From assembly GCF_003667345.1 (NCBI RefSeq), contig NZ_RCWF01000003.1, positions 124,001 to 188,000 on the forward strand: 64,000 bases of DNA. The letters are read 5' to 3'. A model generated the notes under the pieces. The model was not told the origin of the DNA. It did not search any database and worked only from the letters and a program-made list of their open reading frames with translations. The DNA is from Poseidonibacter antarcticus (lineage in GTDB: Bacteria > Campylobacterota > Campylobacteria > Campylobacterales > Arcobacteraceae). The position numbers and the translations under genes were made by a program. Positions 19,519-27,949 of this stretch are shown one piece after another. Within the stretch, counting starts at the first letter, position 1. Each line of letters begins with the position of its first letter.

Positions 19519-19560
19519 TAAATGTTAAAATAATATATATAATATGTGTTTTAACATTTA
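19519..19560. promoter_or_regulatory. 12-bp inverted repeat flanking a TATAAT, upstream of the DUF2868-like gene
   Basis: TAAATGTTAAAA (19519-19530) is repeated in inverted form at 19549-19560, with an 18-base spacer containing TATAAT (19538-19543). The right arm runs into the AAAGGAAAG SD of the gene at 19572. It could be an operator around the -10 element or a terminator for the MFS gene; the lack of a U-tract favours the former. Confidence 0.45.
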
Positions 19561-19571
19561 AAAGGAAAGAA

Positions 19572-20792
19572 ATGAACTTAAGTGTATATATACGAAGAAG
19601 AAAAAACTTAAGTGATTTAGACTTAATTGATTTATCCAAAAGTAAGTATAACAAAGAAAAAGATGATTATAAGAAATTAATAAAAATTTCAGATGATTTA
19701 AATAAAAATAAAAATCAGGAAATATTCAAGTATATTTATTTTTTTATACCTATTATTTTGTCATTAATTTTGTCTTTAGGATATGTAGATAAAAGTACTA
19801 ATCAAATCAATATTTTATTTTTTATATTAGTGATTATTATCATACCTTTTGGATTAATGACTATTTCACTTGTAGGTATTCTATATAAAAGAAGTTCAAA
19901 TTCATGTTTTAGTTTTATTACAGAAAAAATACAAGATGAAATTGTAAAAGAAGGAATAAAAAAAGTTTCTTGCTTTTATTTACAAGGTATATCTATTATT
20001 TTTTCAGTTTTATCTATAGTTATATTATTGTTTTTAACAGCAATTGAAAGTTATAAATTTTATTTTGCAACTACATGGCTTAGTAATAATTTCTTTACTT
20101 CTATAATAGATTTTTTTTCCTATCCAATAAAAATGATTTTTCCAGGTCTTATTCCTAGTCATGAATTAATAATTGAATCATCTAAAAATGCCAGTAGTAA
20201 TTCTATTTGGTTATGGTTTCTTATTAGTTTGCTTGTTTTTTGGATTTTAATACCTCGAACAATAAGTTTGATTCTTGCTTTTTATTTTTCACAAAAGGCA
20301 CTAAAAAATTCTTTTTTATATAATAGTAAATCAAAAAGAATATTAGAATATCTTAAGCCAAAAATCACAACTACAGATTATGAAAAAGAAGAAATTTACA
20401 ACTCTTCTTTGAAAAGAAAAAATGGTAGTATTGATATAAAAAATACAAAGGAACAAATGGAATCTAAGTATTCAAAAATTTTACTTTATTCATTAAATGA
20501 AAATGCAATAAATGCAATAAAAAATGATGAAAGATATCTAAATATTGATATTGAAAGTTATCATAGAAATATGAATTTTAAAGATTTTACTTCTAATGTT
20601 TTAATTATAATAAATGTCCAAAGTTCACCTAAAATGATAGCTATAAATATGATGAGAAAATTAAGCCATTGTTCTTTATATTTATGTTTTGTAGATGATA
20701 ATGGATCAGAAGTTTTTGAAGATTCAAATATATTAGAGTGGAAAAGATTTTTAAAAGAAAAAGAGATAAATATTGAGCTTCCAAATGAATAA
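19572..20792 (+). CDS. DUF2868-like membrane protein
   Basis: A 406-residue integral membrane protein with hydrophobic segments at about 52-71, 80-104, 137-157 and 212-238. FATTWLSNN (165-173), PGLIPSHELIIES (191-203) and WLWFLISLLVFWILIPR (213-229) match my memory of DUF2868 hallmarks (a Trp-rich helix ending in a Leu-Pro-Arg-like motif). The last 80 residues form a soluble alpha/beta-looking domain. It overlaps a GTPase gene whose C-terminus looks like DUF3482, and these two families are commonly adjacent in Proteobacteria. Function unknown. It has an AAAGGAAAG SD. Confidence 0.72.
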   Translation: MNLSVYIRRRKNLSDLDLIDLSKSKYNKEKDDYKKLIKISDDLNKNKNQEIFKYIYFFIPIILSLILSLGYVDKSTNQINILFFILVIIIIPFGLMTISLVGILYKRSSNSCFSFITEKIQDEIVKEGIKKVSCFYLQGISIIFSVLSIVILLFLTAIESYKFYFATTWLSNNFFTSIIDFFSYPIKMIFPGLIPSHELIIESSKNASSNSIWLWFLISLLVFWILIPRTISLILAFYFSQKALKNSFLYNSKSKRILEYLKPKITTTDYEKEEIYNSSLKRKNGSIDIKNTKEQMESKYSKILLYSLNENAINAIKNDERYLNIDIESYHRNMNFKDFTSNVLIIINVQSSPKMIAINMMRKLSHCSLYLCFVDDNGSEVFEDSNILEWKRFLKEKEINIELPNE

Positions 20793-22137
20793 TAATTTAA
20801 AAATAGCAATTATAGGTGATCCAAATAAAGGAAAGAGTAGTTTAGTTTCAACTCTTGCCTATGATGATAATATTAAAATATCAAGTAAATCAGGAGAAAC
20901 AACTATTTCAAAATGTTTTCCTTTAAAAATTGATGATGAAATAATCTATGAATTATATGATACTCCTGGCTTTGATAATTATGAAGAATTATTAGATTTT
21001 AATGATGAAAATAAAGATAAATATACTGATTTTGACTCTTTATTAGAAGCTTTTATAAAAAAATATGAAAATAATGAAGAGTATAAGAAAGATATTGAAA
21101 TCTATAAAATCCTAAGACAAAAGCCTATTATTCTTTATTTAATAAATAGTTCTGAATCATATAGAAGTGAATATCAAAGCCAAATAGATATTATTACAAA
21201 GACAAATCTTCCTTCTTTTGCTATTTTTAATCAAATAGGAGAAGAAGATAATAAACATACTTGGGAAAGTATTACAAAGCTATATTTTATTGATTCTTTA
21301 GATTATAATGTATTAAATTCTTCTTTTAAAGATAAGATAAGATTATTAGAATCAATGAAATTAAAAATAGAAGATAGTAAAATTAAAGAACAACTAAGTC
21401 ATTCTATTTTAATTTTAAATAAAGACTTTCAAAGAAGAATAAAATTTACTTTTGAAGAATTAGTAGATAGTTTTTATAAAATAATTACATATAAAAAAGA
21501 GTTTACATATACAAAGAATTCTCAAAATCATAAAAATGATTTTTTTAAAGATATAAAAAAACAAGAAGATAAATTTTATAATATTATTGCAAAAGAGTGG
21601 GGTTTTTATAATTTAAATAGTGATATTCAAAAGCTAAAAAGAATAGAAATAGATTCAGAGAATTTTACTAAAATCTTTGGTCTTCCTAAATCTACATTAA
21701 TTGCAATTGCAACTTCTTTGGGTGCTGTTTCAGGTGGTTCTATTGGATTTGGTGTTGATTTATTTGGAAGTATGGGCCTTGGTACTTTATTAGGTTCTGG
21801 AATAGGTGCAATTTCTGCTGGGACTGCATCATTAATTGGAACAGAATTAATAAGCAAAAAAACAAAAGGCTTTGGAGTAAAAGAACAAACTGTTTATGGT
21901 CCTATTACAAATTTGAATTGGAGAATGTCTTTATTTACAAAGTTATATCTTTTTTCTGAATTAATTGCGCAAAGATCTCATGCAAATAGAAGTGATTTTA
22001 AAAATCAAGATAATGCAGAAGAAATTTTTGATGACAAAAAAGAAATTTTAAAACTTGCTAAAAAAAATAGTGATACTAATAAAAAAGAGTTAATGCTTAT
22101 TCTTGAAAAGACTTATGAAAGAAGGCAAAAAAATTAA
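20785..22137 (+). CDS. P-loop GTPase with DUF3482-like C-terminal region
   Basis: A 450-residue TRAFAC-type GTPase. The P-loop is GDPNKGKS (11-18), the G3 motif is DTPG (59-62), and G4 is a weak FNQIG in place of NKxD. The C-terminal half has a glycine-rich hydrophobic stretch (roughly 300-350) that could insert in a membrane, then YGPI...NWRMSLFTKLYLF...RSHANR, recalling DUF3482. A TTG at 20773 would add four residues; the ATG at 20785, overlapping the upstream stop by 8 bp, is preferred for coupling. It probably acts with the DUF2868-like protein. Its 3' end overlaps convergent yraN by 4 bp. Confidence 0.75.
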   Translation: MNNNLKIAIIGDPNKGKSSLVSTLAYDDNIKISSKSGETTISKCFPLKIDDEIIYELYDTPGFDNYEELLDFNDENKDKYTDFDSLLEAFIKKYENNEEYKKDIEIYKILRQKPIILYLINSSESYRSEYQSQIDIITKTNLPSFAIFNQIGEEDNKHTWESITKLYFIDSLDYNVLNSSFKDKIRLLESMKLKIEDSKIKEQLSHSILILNKDFQRRIKFTFEELVDSFYKIITYKKEFTYTKNSQNHKNDFFKDIKKQEDKFYNIIAKEWGFYNLNSDIQKLKRIEIDSENFTKIFGLPKSTLIAIATSLGAVSGGSIGFGVDLFGSMGLGTLLGSGIGAISAGTASLIGTELISKKTKGFGVKEQTVYGPITNLNWRMSLFTKLYLFSELIAQRSHANRSDFKNQDNAEEIFDDKKEILKLAKKNSDTNKKELMLILEKTYERRQKN

Positions 22138-22466
22138 AGTGTAATATTTTCAAGTAAATCAATATTAGTAGGTGTAACTATTATGGCATCAATACAATAA
22201 GCAACATTTAGTTTTTTAATTTGTAAATAGTAGTTAAGGCTTCTTTTTATTTTAGATAATTTTGAAGGTGTTATATTATTAATAGCACTTTCATAGTCAT
22301 TTCCTGATTTAACTTCACAAAAGTGATAGATATTATTCTTTACTGCAATAATATCTATTTCACCTAATTTTTTAGCATAAAAATTATGTTCAATTATTTT
22401 GTAGCCTAAATCTTCTAAATAAGATATAGCTCTTTTTTCTGCTTCATCGCCTTTATGTTTACTCAT
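22134..22466 (-). CDS. YraN family (UPF0102) nuclease-like protein
   Basis: A 110-residue member of UPF0102, which has a Holliday-junction-resolvase-like nuclease fold. Visible are GDEAEKRAISYLEDLGY (6-22), GEIDIIA and the EVKS motif, matching the D/E...ExK active-site pattern. The biochemical role is unproven in this family. It is the last gene of the midA-like / response regulator / thiS run, 12 bp after thiS, and overlaps the convergent GTPase gene by 4 bp. Confidence 0.88.
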   Translation of the reverse strand: MSKHKGDEAEKRAISYLEDLGYKIIEHNFYAKKLGEIDIIAVKNNIYHFCEVKSGNDYESAINNITPSKLSKIKRSLNYYLQIKKLNVAYCIDAIIVTPTNIDLLENITL

Positions 22467-22478
22467 AAAAATTTATTC

Positions 22479-22679
22479 TCAACCACCACCAACGAATTGA
22501 AGTAATTCAATTTTGTCGTCATTTTTTGGAATAAAATCATTCCAAGTATCTTTTTTTACTATTTCCATATTAACAGCAGCTGCCATTACTTTATCTCCAA
22601 TTTCTAAGTTTATCATTATTTGTTGTAGTGAAAAAGTATCATCAAAACTTTTATTTTCACCATTTATTATTAATTGCAT
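22479..22679 (-). CDS. thiS: Sulfur carrier protein ThiS
   Basis: A 66-residue ubiquitin-like protein ending in the Gly-Gly pair (FVGGG) that is thiocarboxylated to carry sulfur for the thiazole ring of thiamine. The small size and IELLQFVGGG end are diagnostic. MoaD is the alternative, but the length and MQLIINGENK start fit ThiS. No other thi gene is in the window. It lies between the response regulator and yraN with 12-bp gaps on both sides. Confidence 0.88.
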   Translation of the reverse strand: MQLIINGENKSFDDTFSLQQIMINLEIGDKVMAAAVNMEIVKKDTWNDFIPKNDDKIELLQFVGGG

Positions 22680-22691
22680 TTAATACCTTTA

Positions 22692-23357
22692 TTATTCTTT
22701 TTCATATTCAATCATGTATCCAAGACCTCTTATATTTATAATAAAATCTTCATGTAATACTTTTTTTAGTCTATTAACTTCTGCTCTAATTGTTGCATTA
22801 TCAATATCATTATCTTGCCATACAAACTCTCTAAACATATCATAATTAACAGTTGAATTTCTATATCTTGCAAGAAGTTGAATAATTTGTATTTGTCTTT
22901 TTGTAAGAGTTTGTGCCATATTATTATACAAAAGAGTTAAAGTATTTGAGTTGAAACTATATTTAGAAGAAAGTTTTTTATTTTGTTTTGGAACAATTTG
23001 TGACTGTGTAATTTTATTTATACGTAAAGTAAGCTCTTTAAGATGAAAGGGTTTTTTCAAATAATCATAACATCCAAGTTCAAATGCTCTTGAGATTTCT
23101 TCAATATCTATAAGTGCAGATATAAAAATAGTTGGAACAAGAATACTTCTTCCATGTAATGTTTCTAATACTTCAAATCCATTTATATCAGGTACATTAA
23201 TATCTAATATTAATAGTTCAAATTGATTTTCTTCTTCTAGAATTCTAAGACAATTTCTTCCATCTCGTACAGTTCTTACTTCATGATTTGTTGATTGAAG
23301 ATATTGAGTAATTGATCTATTTAGCATTACATCATCTTCTAATAGTAAAATTCTCAT
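22692..23357 (-). CDS. OmpR-type response regulator, orphan
   Basis: A 221-residue two-domain response regulator. The receiver domain (1-120) has the acidic pocket (E7, D8, D9), phosphoacceptor D52 in LLILDINVPD and the conserved K in YLKKPF. The C-terminal winged-helix domain (about 135-218) contains LTKRQIQIIQLLARY, TIRAEVNRLKKVL and the final IRGLGYMIEY wing. No histidine kinase is adjacent. It is separated by a single base from the MidA-like gene upstream and followed 12 bp later by thiS. Confidence 0.93.
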   Translation of the reverse strand: MRILLLEDDVMLNRSITQYLQSTNHEVRTVRDGRNCLRILEEENQFELLILDINVPDINGFEVLETLHGRSILVPTIFISALIDIEEISRAFELGCYDYLKKPFHLKELTLRINKITQSQIVPKQNKKLSSKYSFNSNTLTLLYNNMAQTLTKRQIQIIQLLARYRNSTVNYDMFREFVWQDNDIDNATIRAEVNRLKKVLHEDFIINIRGLGYMIEYEKE

Positions 23358-23358
23358 A

Positions 23359-24369
23359 TTAACTCCGTTTTACATTTAAAATTTTAAATCTATCTCCCAT
23401 ACCAGTTGGTTCTAGTAATGTTTTAACTTTTTGTGTTTGTCTAAGATAGCTTGACTCGTTTACATTTGCTTTTAAAATTTCTAGCAATTCAATGATTCCA
23501 AATTCTACTAAAGCTTTTAATTGAGTATTAAAAACAATATTATCTATATTGTTATTTTTGAAACAATCACGTAAATGATTAAAATGCACATCATATGTTA
23601 TATCAGATTTTTTATATAATTTTTTTAGGTCTAAATCTTCTTCAAATATTGGATATACCTCATGCTTTTCATAAACTCTTGTAGAAAAGTCATTTCTTGG
23701 GTATCTATCTCCATAATCAAAAGTTAAAAATTCAAAACTTTTTATATTTTTACAAAGTGTATTAATAAACTCTTCATATCCAATTCCCATTTCACCTTTT
23801 GTAATTTGATATTTTTTACAATGATTTATTATTTTTTCATCAACACAATCAATAAACTTGATTTTGTGATTTTCTACAAAGGCTTGTTGTAAAATATTTT
23901 TATCATTTGTATAAACTAATTCACATGAAAACGCATCAAATATTTCATTTGCTAATACAAAAGCATTGTCAAGTTTAACTTCACTTAAATGATCATAATG
24001 TTTTAATTTGATTATATCACCAAATGATTCTTTTATATATTCTTTTTGTTTTTCTTGAAGCTTAGGAAATCTTTCTACAATACTGAAATTTAAAGTATCA
24101 AGAAGTTCAGGTTTAAGAGTATAAATAAATTGAATTACATCAGCTAACAAATATCCATGATGCGCACCAATTTCTAATATTGTAGTATTTTTGGGTAAAA
24201 ATCCACTTTCTATTGTTTGTATAATTTTTTTTGCAATTGCTCCACCAAAAAATGATGAAGTAGAAACAGATGTAAAAAAATCACCATCTTTCCCTATTTG
24301 TTTATATGTAGCATAATAGCCATCATTTCCATACAGCCATTCATTAAAGTATTCACTAAATTTTATCAT
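23359..24369 (-). CDS. SAM-dependent methyltransferase, MidA/NDUFAF7 family
   Basis: A 336-residue member of the DUF185 (COG1565) methyltransferases. The SAM-binding motif is ILEIGAHHGYLLADV (near 65-79), and the YFNEWLYGNDGYYAT start, NEIFDAFSCELV and TFDYGDRYPR are family segments. The human relative NDUFAF7 methylates an arginine of a complex I subunit; a role in respiratory complex assembly here is an inference. It heads a four-gene minus-strand run with the response regulator. Confidence 0.85.
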   Translation of the reverse strand: MIKFSEYFNEWLYGNDGYYATYKQIGKDGDFFTSVSTSSFFGGAIAKKIIQTIESGFLPKNTTILEIGAHHGYLLADVIQFIYTLKPELLDTLNFSIVERFPKLQEKQKEYIKESFGDIIKLKHYDHLSEVKLDNAFVLANEIFDAFSCELVYTNDKNILQQAFVENHKIKFIDCVDEKIINHCKKYQITKGEMGIGYEEFINTLCKNIKSFEFLTFDYGDRYPRNDFSTRVYEKHEVYPIFEEDLDLKKLYKKSDITYDVHFNHLRDCFKNNNIDNIVFNTQLKALVEFGIIELLEILKANVNESSYLRQTQKVKTLLEPTGMGDRFKILNVKRS

Positions 24370-24414
24370 TGTTAATTATAGCAAAATTTGATTGAGTAGA
24401 TAAAGAAAGCGAGG

Positions 24415-24448
24415 GTGTAAATAAAAAGATTTCTCTTTTTATTTACAC
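24415..24448 (-). terminator. Perfect 15-bp hairpin over the ompA-like stop codon
   Basis: GTGTAAATAAAAAGA (24415-24429) and its exact complement (24434-24448) with a TTTC loop. One arm includes the stop (24439-24441) and the codons for the last residues of the OmpA-like lipoprotein. It should end or stabilise that transcript before the MidA-like gene 45 bp further on. Confidence 0.65.
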
Positions 24449-25155
24449 GTATCAATTACTGATTCTTGATTTGGATATAAATAAACTTCAACTCTTCTAT
24501 TTAGGGCCATATTAGTAGCATTATTATTAGGAGCTATAGGTTTATCAAAAGAACAACCTTTTGAGAAAATTTGATTTTGTACACCTGAATTATAAATAAT
24601 ATTACCAACATTTGAAGCTCTTTGTTCTGATAATGTTTTATTATAAGAATGAGTACCTCTACTATCTGTATGCCCCGTTACTTGAACTAAGGTATTTGGA
24701 TATTTTTCAAGTACACTTGTTACTTTTAAAATTTTAGAATTTGCACTCATAGTTGGTGTTGCTGAATTTGTTTCAAACATCATGGCATCTCTAAACATAA
24801 TTTTTACGTAATTATCTGTATTTGATACAATTAAGTCTTGATTTGGGTCTAATGCTGCATTTGGATTATTATTAACATTTGTATCTAAACTGTTAGCAAC
24901 TTCTTTTGCTTGTTGGTCTAAATTATAACCAATAGCTCCACCAATAGCAGCACCTGCTACTGCGCCAATTACTTTATTTCTACTTTTACTTCCACCACCT
25001 ATATTATTTCCTAGAGCAATTCCTGCAAGTGCTCCTAATGTTGTACCTATAATTGCACTTTGATTATTATCTATTGTTTGATTTCCTGTTTTTGTGGCAC
25101 AACCACTAATCATAGCTGCTGCAACAATTGAAGATATCATTAATTTTATTTTCAT
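24439..25155 (-). CDS. OmpA family lipoprotein with glycine zipper (YiaD-like)
   Basis: A 238-residue envelope protein. A lipoprotein signal ends in ISGC (acylated Cys19). Residues 35-85 are a glycine-zipper segment (GTTLGALAGIALGNNIGGG, then GAVAGAAIGGAIG), and the C-terminal domain (about 120-232) is the peptidoglycan-binding OmpA domain with VTGHTDSRGTHSYNKTLSEQRA and NRRVEVYL. It anchors the outer membrane to the wall. The gene is transcribed alone from the divergent region facing pyk. Confidence 0.92.
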   Translation of the reverse strand: MKIKLMISSIVAAAMISGCATKTGNQTIDNNQSAIIGTTLGALAGIALGNNIGGGSKSRNKVIGAVAGAAIGGAIGYNLDQQAKEVANSLDTNVNNNPNAALDPNQDLIVSNTDNYVKIMFRDAMMFETNSATPTMSANSKILKVTSVLEKYPNTLVQVTGHTDSRGTHSYNKTLSEQRASNVGNIIYNSGVQNQIFSKGCSFDKPIAPNNNATNMALNRRVEVYLYPNQESVIDTCK

Positions 25156-25283
25156 TTAATTATCCTTAATATGAATATTGGGGTATTTTACCATATCATT
25201 GTGAAATATTTGTTATACAATTTAGTAATTAATATGTAATAAATTTGTGTTATAATAATGATAAATTAATTAAGGAATTGTAT

Positions 25284-26735
25284 ATGGATAAAAGAACAAA
25301 AATATTAGCAACTTTAGGCCCAGCAAGCCATAGCCTTGAAATAATTGAAGGATTAATTAAAGCAGGTGCAAACATGTTTAGACTAAACTTTTCACATGGA
25401 AGTCACGAATATCACTTAAATACTTTAAATAATATTAGAACTGCAATGAAGAATTTAAATACAACTGTAGGTATATTACAAGATATCTCAGGACCAAAAG
25501 TAAGAGTTGGTGATTTAAAAGAACCTTTTGAACTATTAAGAGGTGATATTGTTACTTTTCAAAAAGATGAGATTGTAGGATATAAAAAAGCTGATAAAGA
25601 GTATGTTGTATCAATAAATTATCCAGATATTTTAAAAAAAGTAAAAATTGATGAATATATATATCTTTATGATGGAACTATTAGAGCAAAAGTTATTCAA
25701 GTTGAAGGTGAAGTAAAAGCTAAAATAGAAAATCATGGAATACTAAGTTCTAGAAAAGGTGTAAACTTCCCAAATACAGTAATTGATATTAATGTAATTA
25801 CAAAAAAAGATGAGAAAGATATTGCGTGGGGTGTTGAAAACCATGTAGATTATTTTGCTATTTCATTTGTACAAAATGGAAGTGATATGCAAAGAGCTAG
25901 AAAACTTTTAAATGGATATAAAGGAAAATTAATTGCTAAAATTGAAAAATTTGATGCAGTTGAAAATATTGATGAAATTATAGAAGCTAGTGATGGATTG
26001 ATGGTTGCAAGGGGAGATTTAGGTATTGAAGTTCCTTATTATGATGTTCCAACAATCCAAAAAATGCTTATTAAAAAAGCAAATACTGTAGGTATGCCTG
26101 TAATTACAGCAACTCAAATGCTTTTATCAATGACTGAAAATGAGAGAGCTACAAGAGCTGAAATATCAGATGTTGCTAATGCTGTATTAGATGGAACTGA
26201 TGTTGTAATGCTTTCTGAAGAAAGTGCAGTAGGGGAAGACCCAATAAATGTTGTTGATACTATGAGTAATATTATTTCAAGAACTGAAGATATTTATAAT
26301 TATAATAAACAAGATAAATTTCCATATTTGGATAAATTTGATGTTATTCAAGCAACTGTTACAAAATTAGCAGATGATTTAAATGCTAAAGGTATTTTAG
26401 CACTTACAAGTTCAGGGAAGTCAGCTATTAAAATGTCAAGATATAGACCAAAAACACCAATCTTCGCATTTACACATAAGAAAAAAATATTAAATTCTCT
26501 TACAGCAATTTGGGGTGTTCATCCTGTTGGTACAATTAAAGAAGCGCAAGCTTCAAAAATGTTTCAAAAAATGTTAGTGTTATTAGATGAAAAAGGTTTA
26601 TTAGAAAAAGAAGGACCTTATGTAGCAACTGTAGGTTATCCTGTTGGAATGCCTGGAAGTACTAATACTATTAAAATATTAACTGCTTCAGAAATTGAAT
26701 ATTATTTAAATTTTAAAGAGAAAAAATCTAAATAG
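25284..26735 (+). CDS. pyk: Pyruvate kinase
   Basis: Converts phosphoenolpyruvate and ADP to pyruvate and ATP. The 483 residues include TKILATLGPAS at the start, FRLNFSHGSHEYH, the active-site signature LIAKIEKFDAVENIDEII (K is catalytic), ARGDLGIE and ATQMLLSM, with the C-terminal allosteric domain from about 350. A TTG at 25245 opens the frame, but TAAGGAATTGTAT places the true ATG at 25284. Convergent with the tolC-like gene across 20 bp. Confidence 0.97.
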   Translation: MDKRTKILATLGPASHSLEIIEGLIKAGANMFRLNFSHGSHEYHLNTLNNIRTAMKNLNTTVGILQDISGPKVRVGDLKEPFELLRGDIVTFQKDEIVGYKKADKEYVVSINYPDILKKVKIDEYIYLYDGTIRAKVIQVEGEVKAKIENHGILSSRKGVNFPNTVIDINVITKKDEKDIAWGVENHVDYFAISFVQNGSDMQRARKLLNGYKGKLIAKIEKFDAVENIDEIIEASDGLMVARGDLGIEVPYYDVPTIQKMLIKKANTVGMPVITATQMLLSMTENERATRAEISDVANAVLDGTDVVMLSEESAVGEDPINVVDTMSNIISRTEDIYNYNKQDKFPYLDKFDVIQATVTKLADDLNAKGILALTSSGKSAIKMSRYRPKTPIFAFTHKKKILNSLTAIWGVHPVGTIKEAQASKMFQKMLVLLDEKGLLEKEGPYVATVGYPVGMPGSTNTIKILTASEIEYYLNFKEKKSK

Positions 26736-26741
26736 TAATAT

Positions 26742-26775
26742 TGTATGTAAAACTTTTATTTAAGTTTTACATACA
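26742..26775. terminator. Bidirectional hairpin between pyk and tolC-like gene
   Basis: A 14-bp perfect stem (TGTATGTAAAACTT at 26742-26755 and its complement at 26762-26775). The loop holds the stop codon of the minus-strand tolC-like gene and the right arm encodes its last residues. It likely ends both convergent transcripts. Confidence 0.65.
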
Positions 26776-27949
26776 TATCTAGTAAAGTTAATTGTCTATC
26801 AATCTCGTAAGTTTTCAAATCTATTGATTTTATTTTTTGAGAGTTTTGTAGTGTTTCTAAATCACTTTGTGTTTTTAGTTGAGCTTCTTTTTCTTCATTT
26901 ATAATTTTTAAGATTGAATCATAAACTTCTAAATCATCTCTTGTAATTTGTAATCTTTCATTAATCATATTGATTTTATCTATACTAGTTTTGAAAAATA
27001 TTTTTTCATCTGTAAGTGTATTTTGTAAATCTAATTTAGATTTTAGATAATCAATTTTTTTACTTTCAATATCATTAAAAGTTCTTGTATCAAATGGTAC
27101 AGATACAGTTAATCCAAATGTTTGATTATTTTCCTTATCTAAGCTTGTATTATCATCTGTATCATGATATTTAGAATAAGTATAATAAGCATTTACACTT
27201 GGTAAATACTTGGCTTTTGTCATATAAGCAAAATTACCTTTTTTTGTGATATCTGCTTTTGCTTTTTTTATTTCTATATTATTTTCAAGATATTCTTCTT
27301 TTGAAAATAGCTTAAATGTTGGTAGTTTAAAAGTAGTATATTCTTTTGATGAAATAGCATTAAAATTATTAATTAATTCTTGTTTTGAATATTTTAAATC
27401 AACTAAAGAATTTTTTGTACTATTTAGTGTTAAAAGAGCATCATCTAAAAATGATGCATCTAGAAATCCATTTAGTACTTGTTCTTTTTTTCTTTCAACA
27501 TCAATTTTTGCATTTTCTAGAGTATATTTTGCTTTTTTTATATTAAGTTTAGTTTTTTCAATATTAAATAAAAGATTTACAGCTTTTTTGATTAATTCTT
27601 TTTGTTCTTGTTGAATTTCTAATGATGCATAGTTATATGTTGATTGGGCATATTTTATAGCTTGATAAATTCCACCACTTTGGAAAATTGGTTGATCTAT
27701 AGAAATTACAGATTTTGATGTTTTGTAATCTTCACCTAAATTTTTTGTATATTTATATGTGATTGGGTTTATCCAATCTTTTTTTAATTTGGAACTGTCT
27801 TCTTTTATTTGTTCTTTTGATAAATCAAATGTCTTCTTTCTAGGTTCTGATAATATTGAATTATCATTTAGAATATCTGAAGCAAAAAGGTTTGTGAAGA
27901 TTAAACTACATAATAGTAGTTTAACCTTGCTTGATTTTATTAAGTGCAT
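26756..27949 (-). CDS. TolC family outer membrane protein
   Basis: A 397-residue protein with a signal peptide (cleavage near LFASD, about residue 24) and long amphipathic helices with the two-fold pattern of outer-membrane efflux proteins (SIDQPIFQSGGIYQAIKYAQ, and the mirror segment VPFDTRTFNDIESKKIDYLK). It is somewhat short for TolC (usually 420-490). No membrane fusion protein or inner-membrane pump is adjacent, so its partner is unknown. The start lies inside the 3' end of argD (29-bp overlap), pointing to translational coupling. Confidence 0.82.
   Translation of the reverse strand: MHLIKSSKVKLLLCSLIFTNLFASDILNDNSILSEPRKKTFDLSKEQIKEDSSKLKKDWINPITYKYTKNLGEDYKTSKSVISIDQPIFQSGGIYQAIKYAQSTYNYASLEIQQEQKELIKKAVNLLFNIEKTKLNIKKAKYTLENAKIDVERKKEQVLNGFLDASFLDDALLTLNSTKNSLVDLKYSKQELINNFNAISSKEYTTFKLPTFKLFSKEEYLENNIEIKKAKADITKKGNFAYMTKAKYLPSVNAYYTYSKYHDTDDNTSLDKENNQTFGLTVSVPFDTRTFNDIESKKIDYLKSKLDLQNTLTDEKIFFKTSIDKINMINERLQITRDDLEVYDSILKIINEEKEAQLKTQSDLETLQNSQKIKSIDLKTYEIDRQLTLLDMYVKLK

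Noticed and set aside
27246-27614. 122-codon plus-strand frame antisense to the tolC-like gene
   Set aside because: Phe/Ser-rich complement of a helical coding region; no ribosome-binding site and no recognisable domain.
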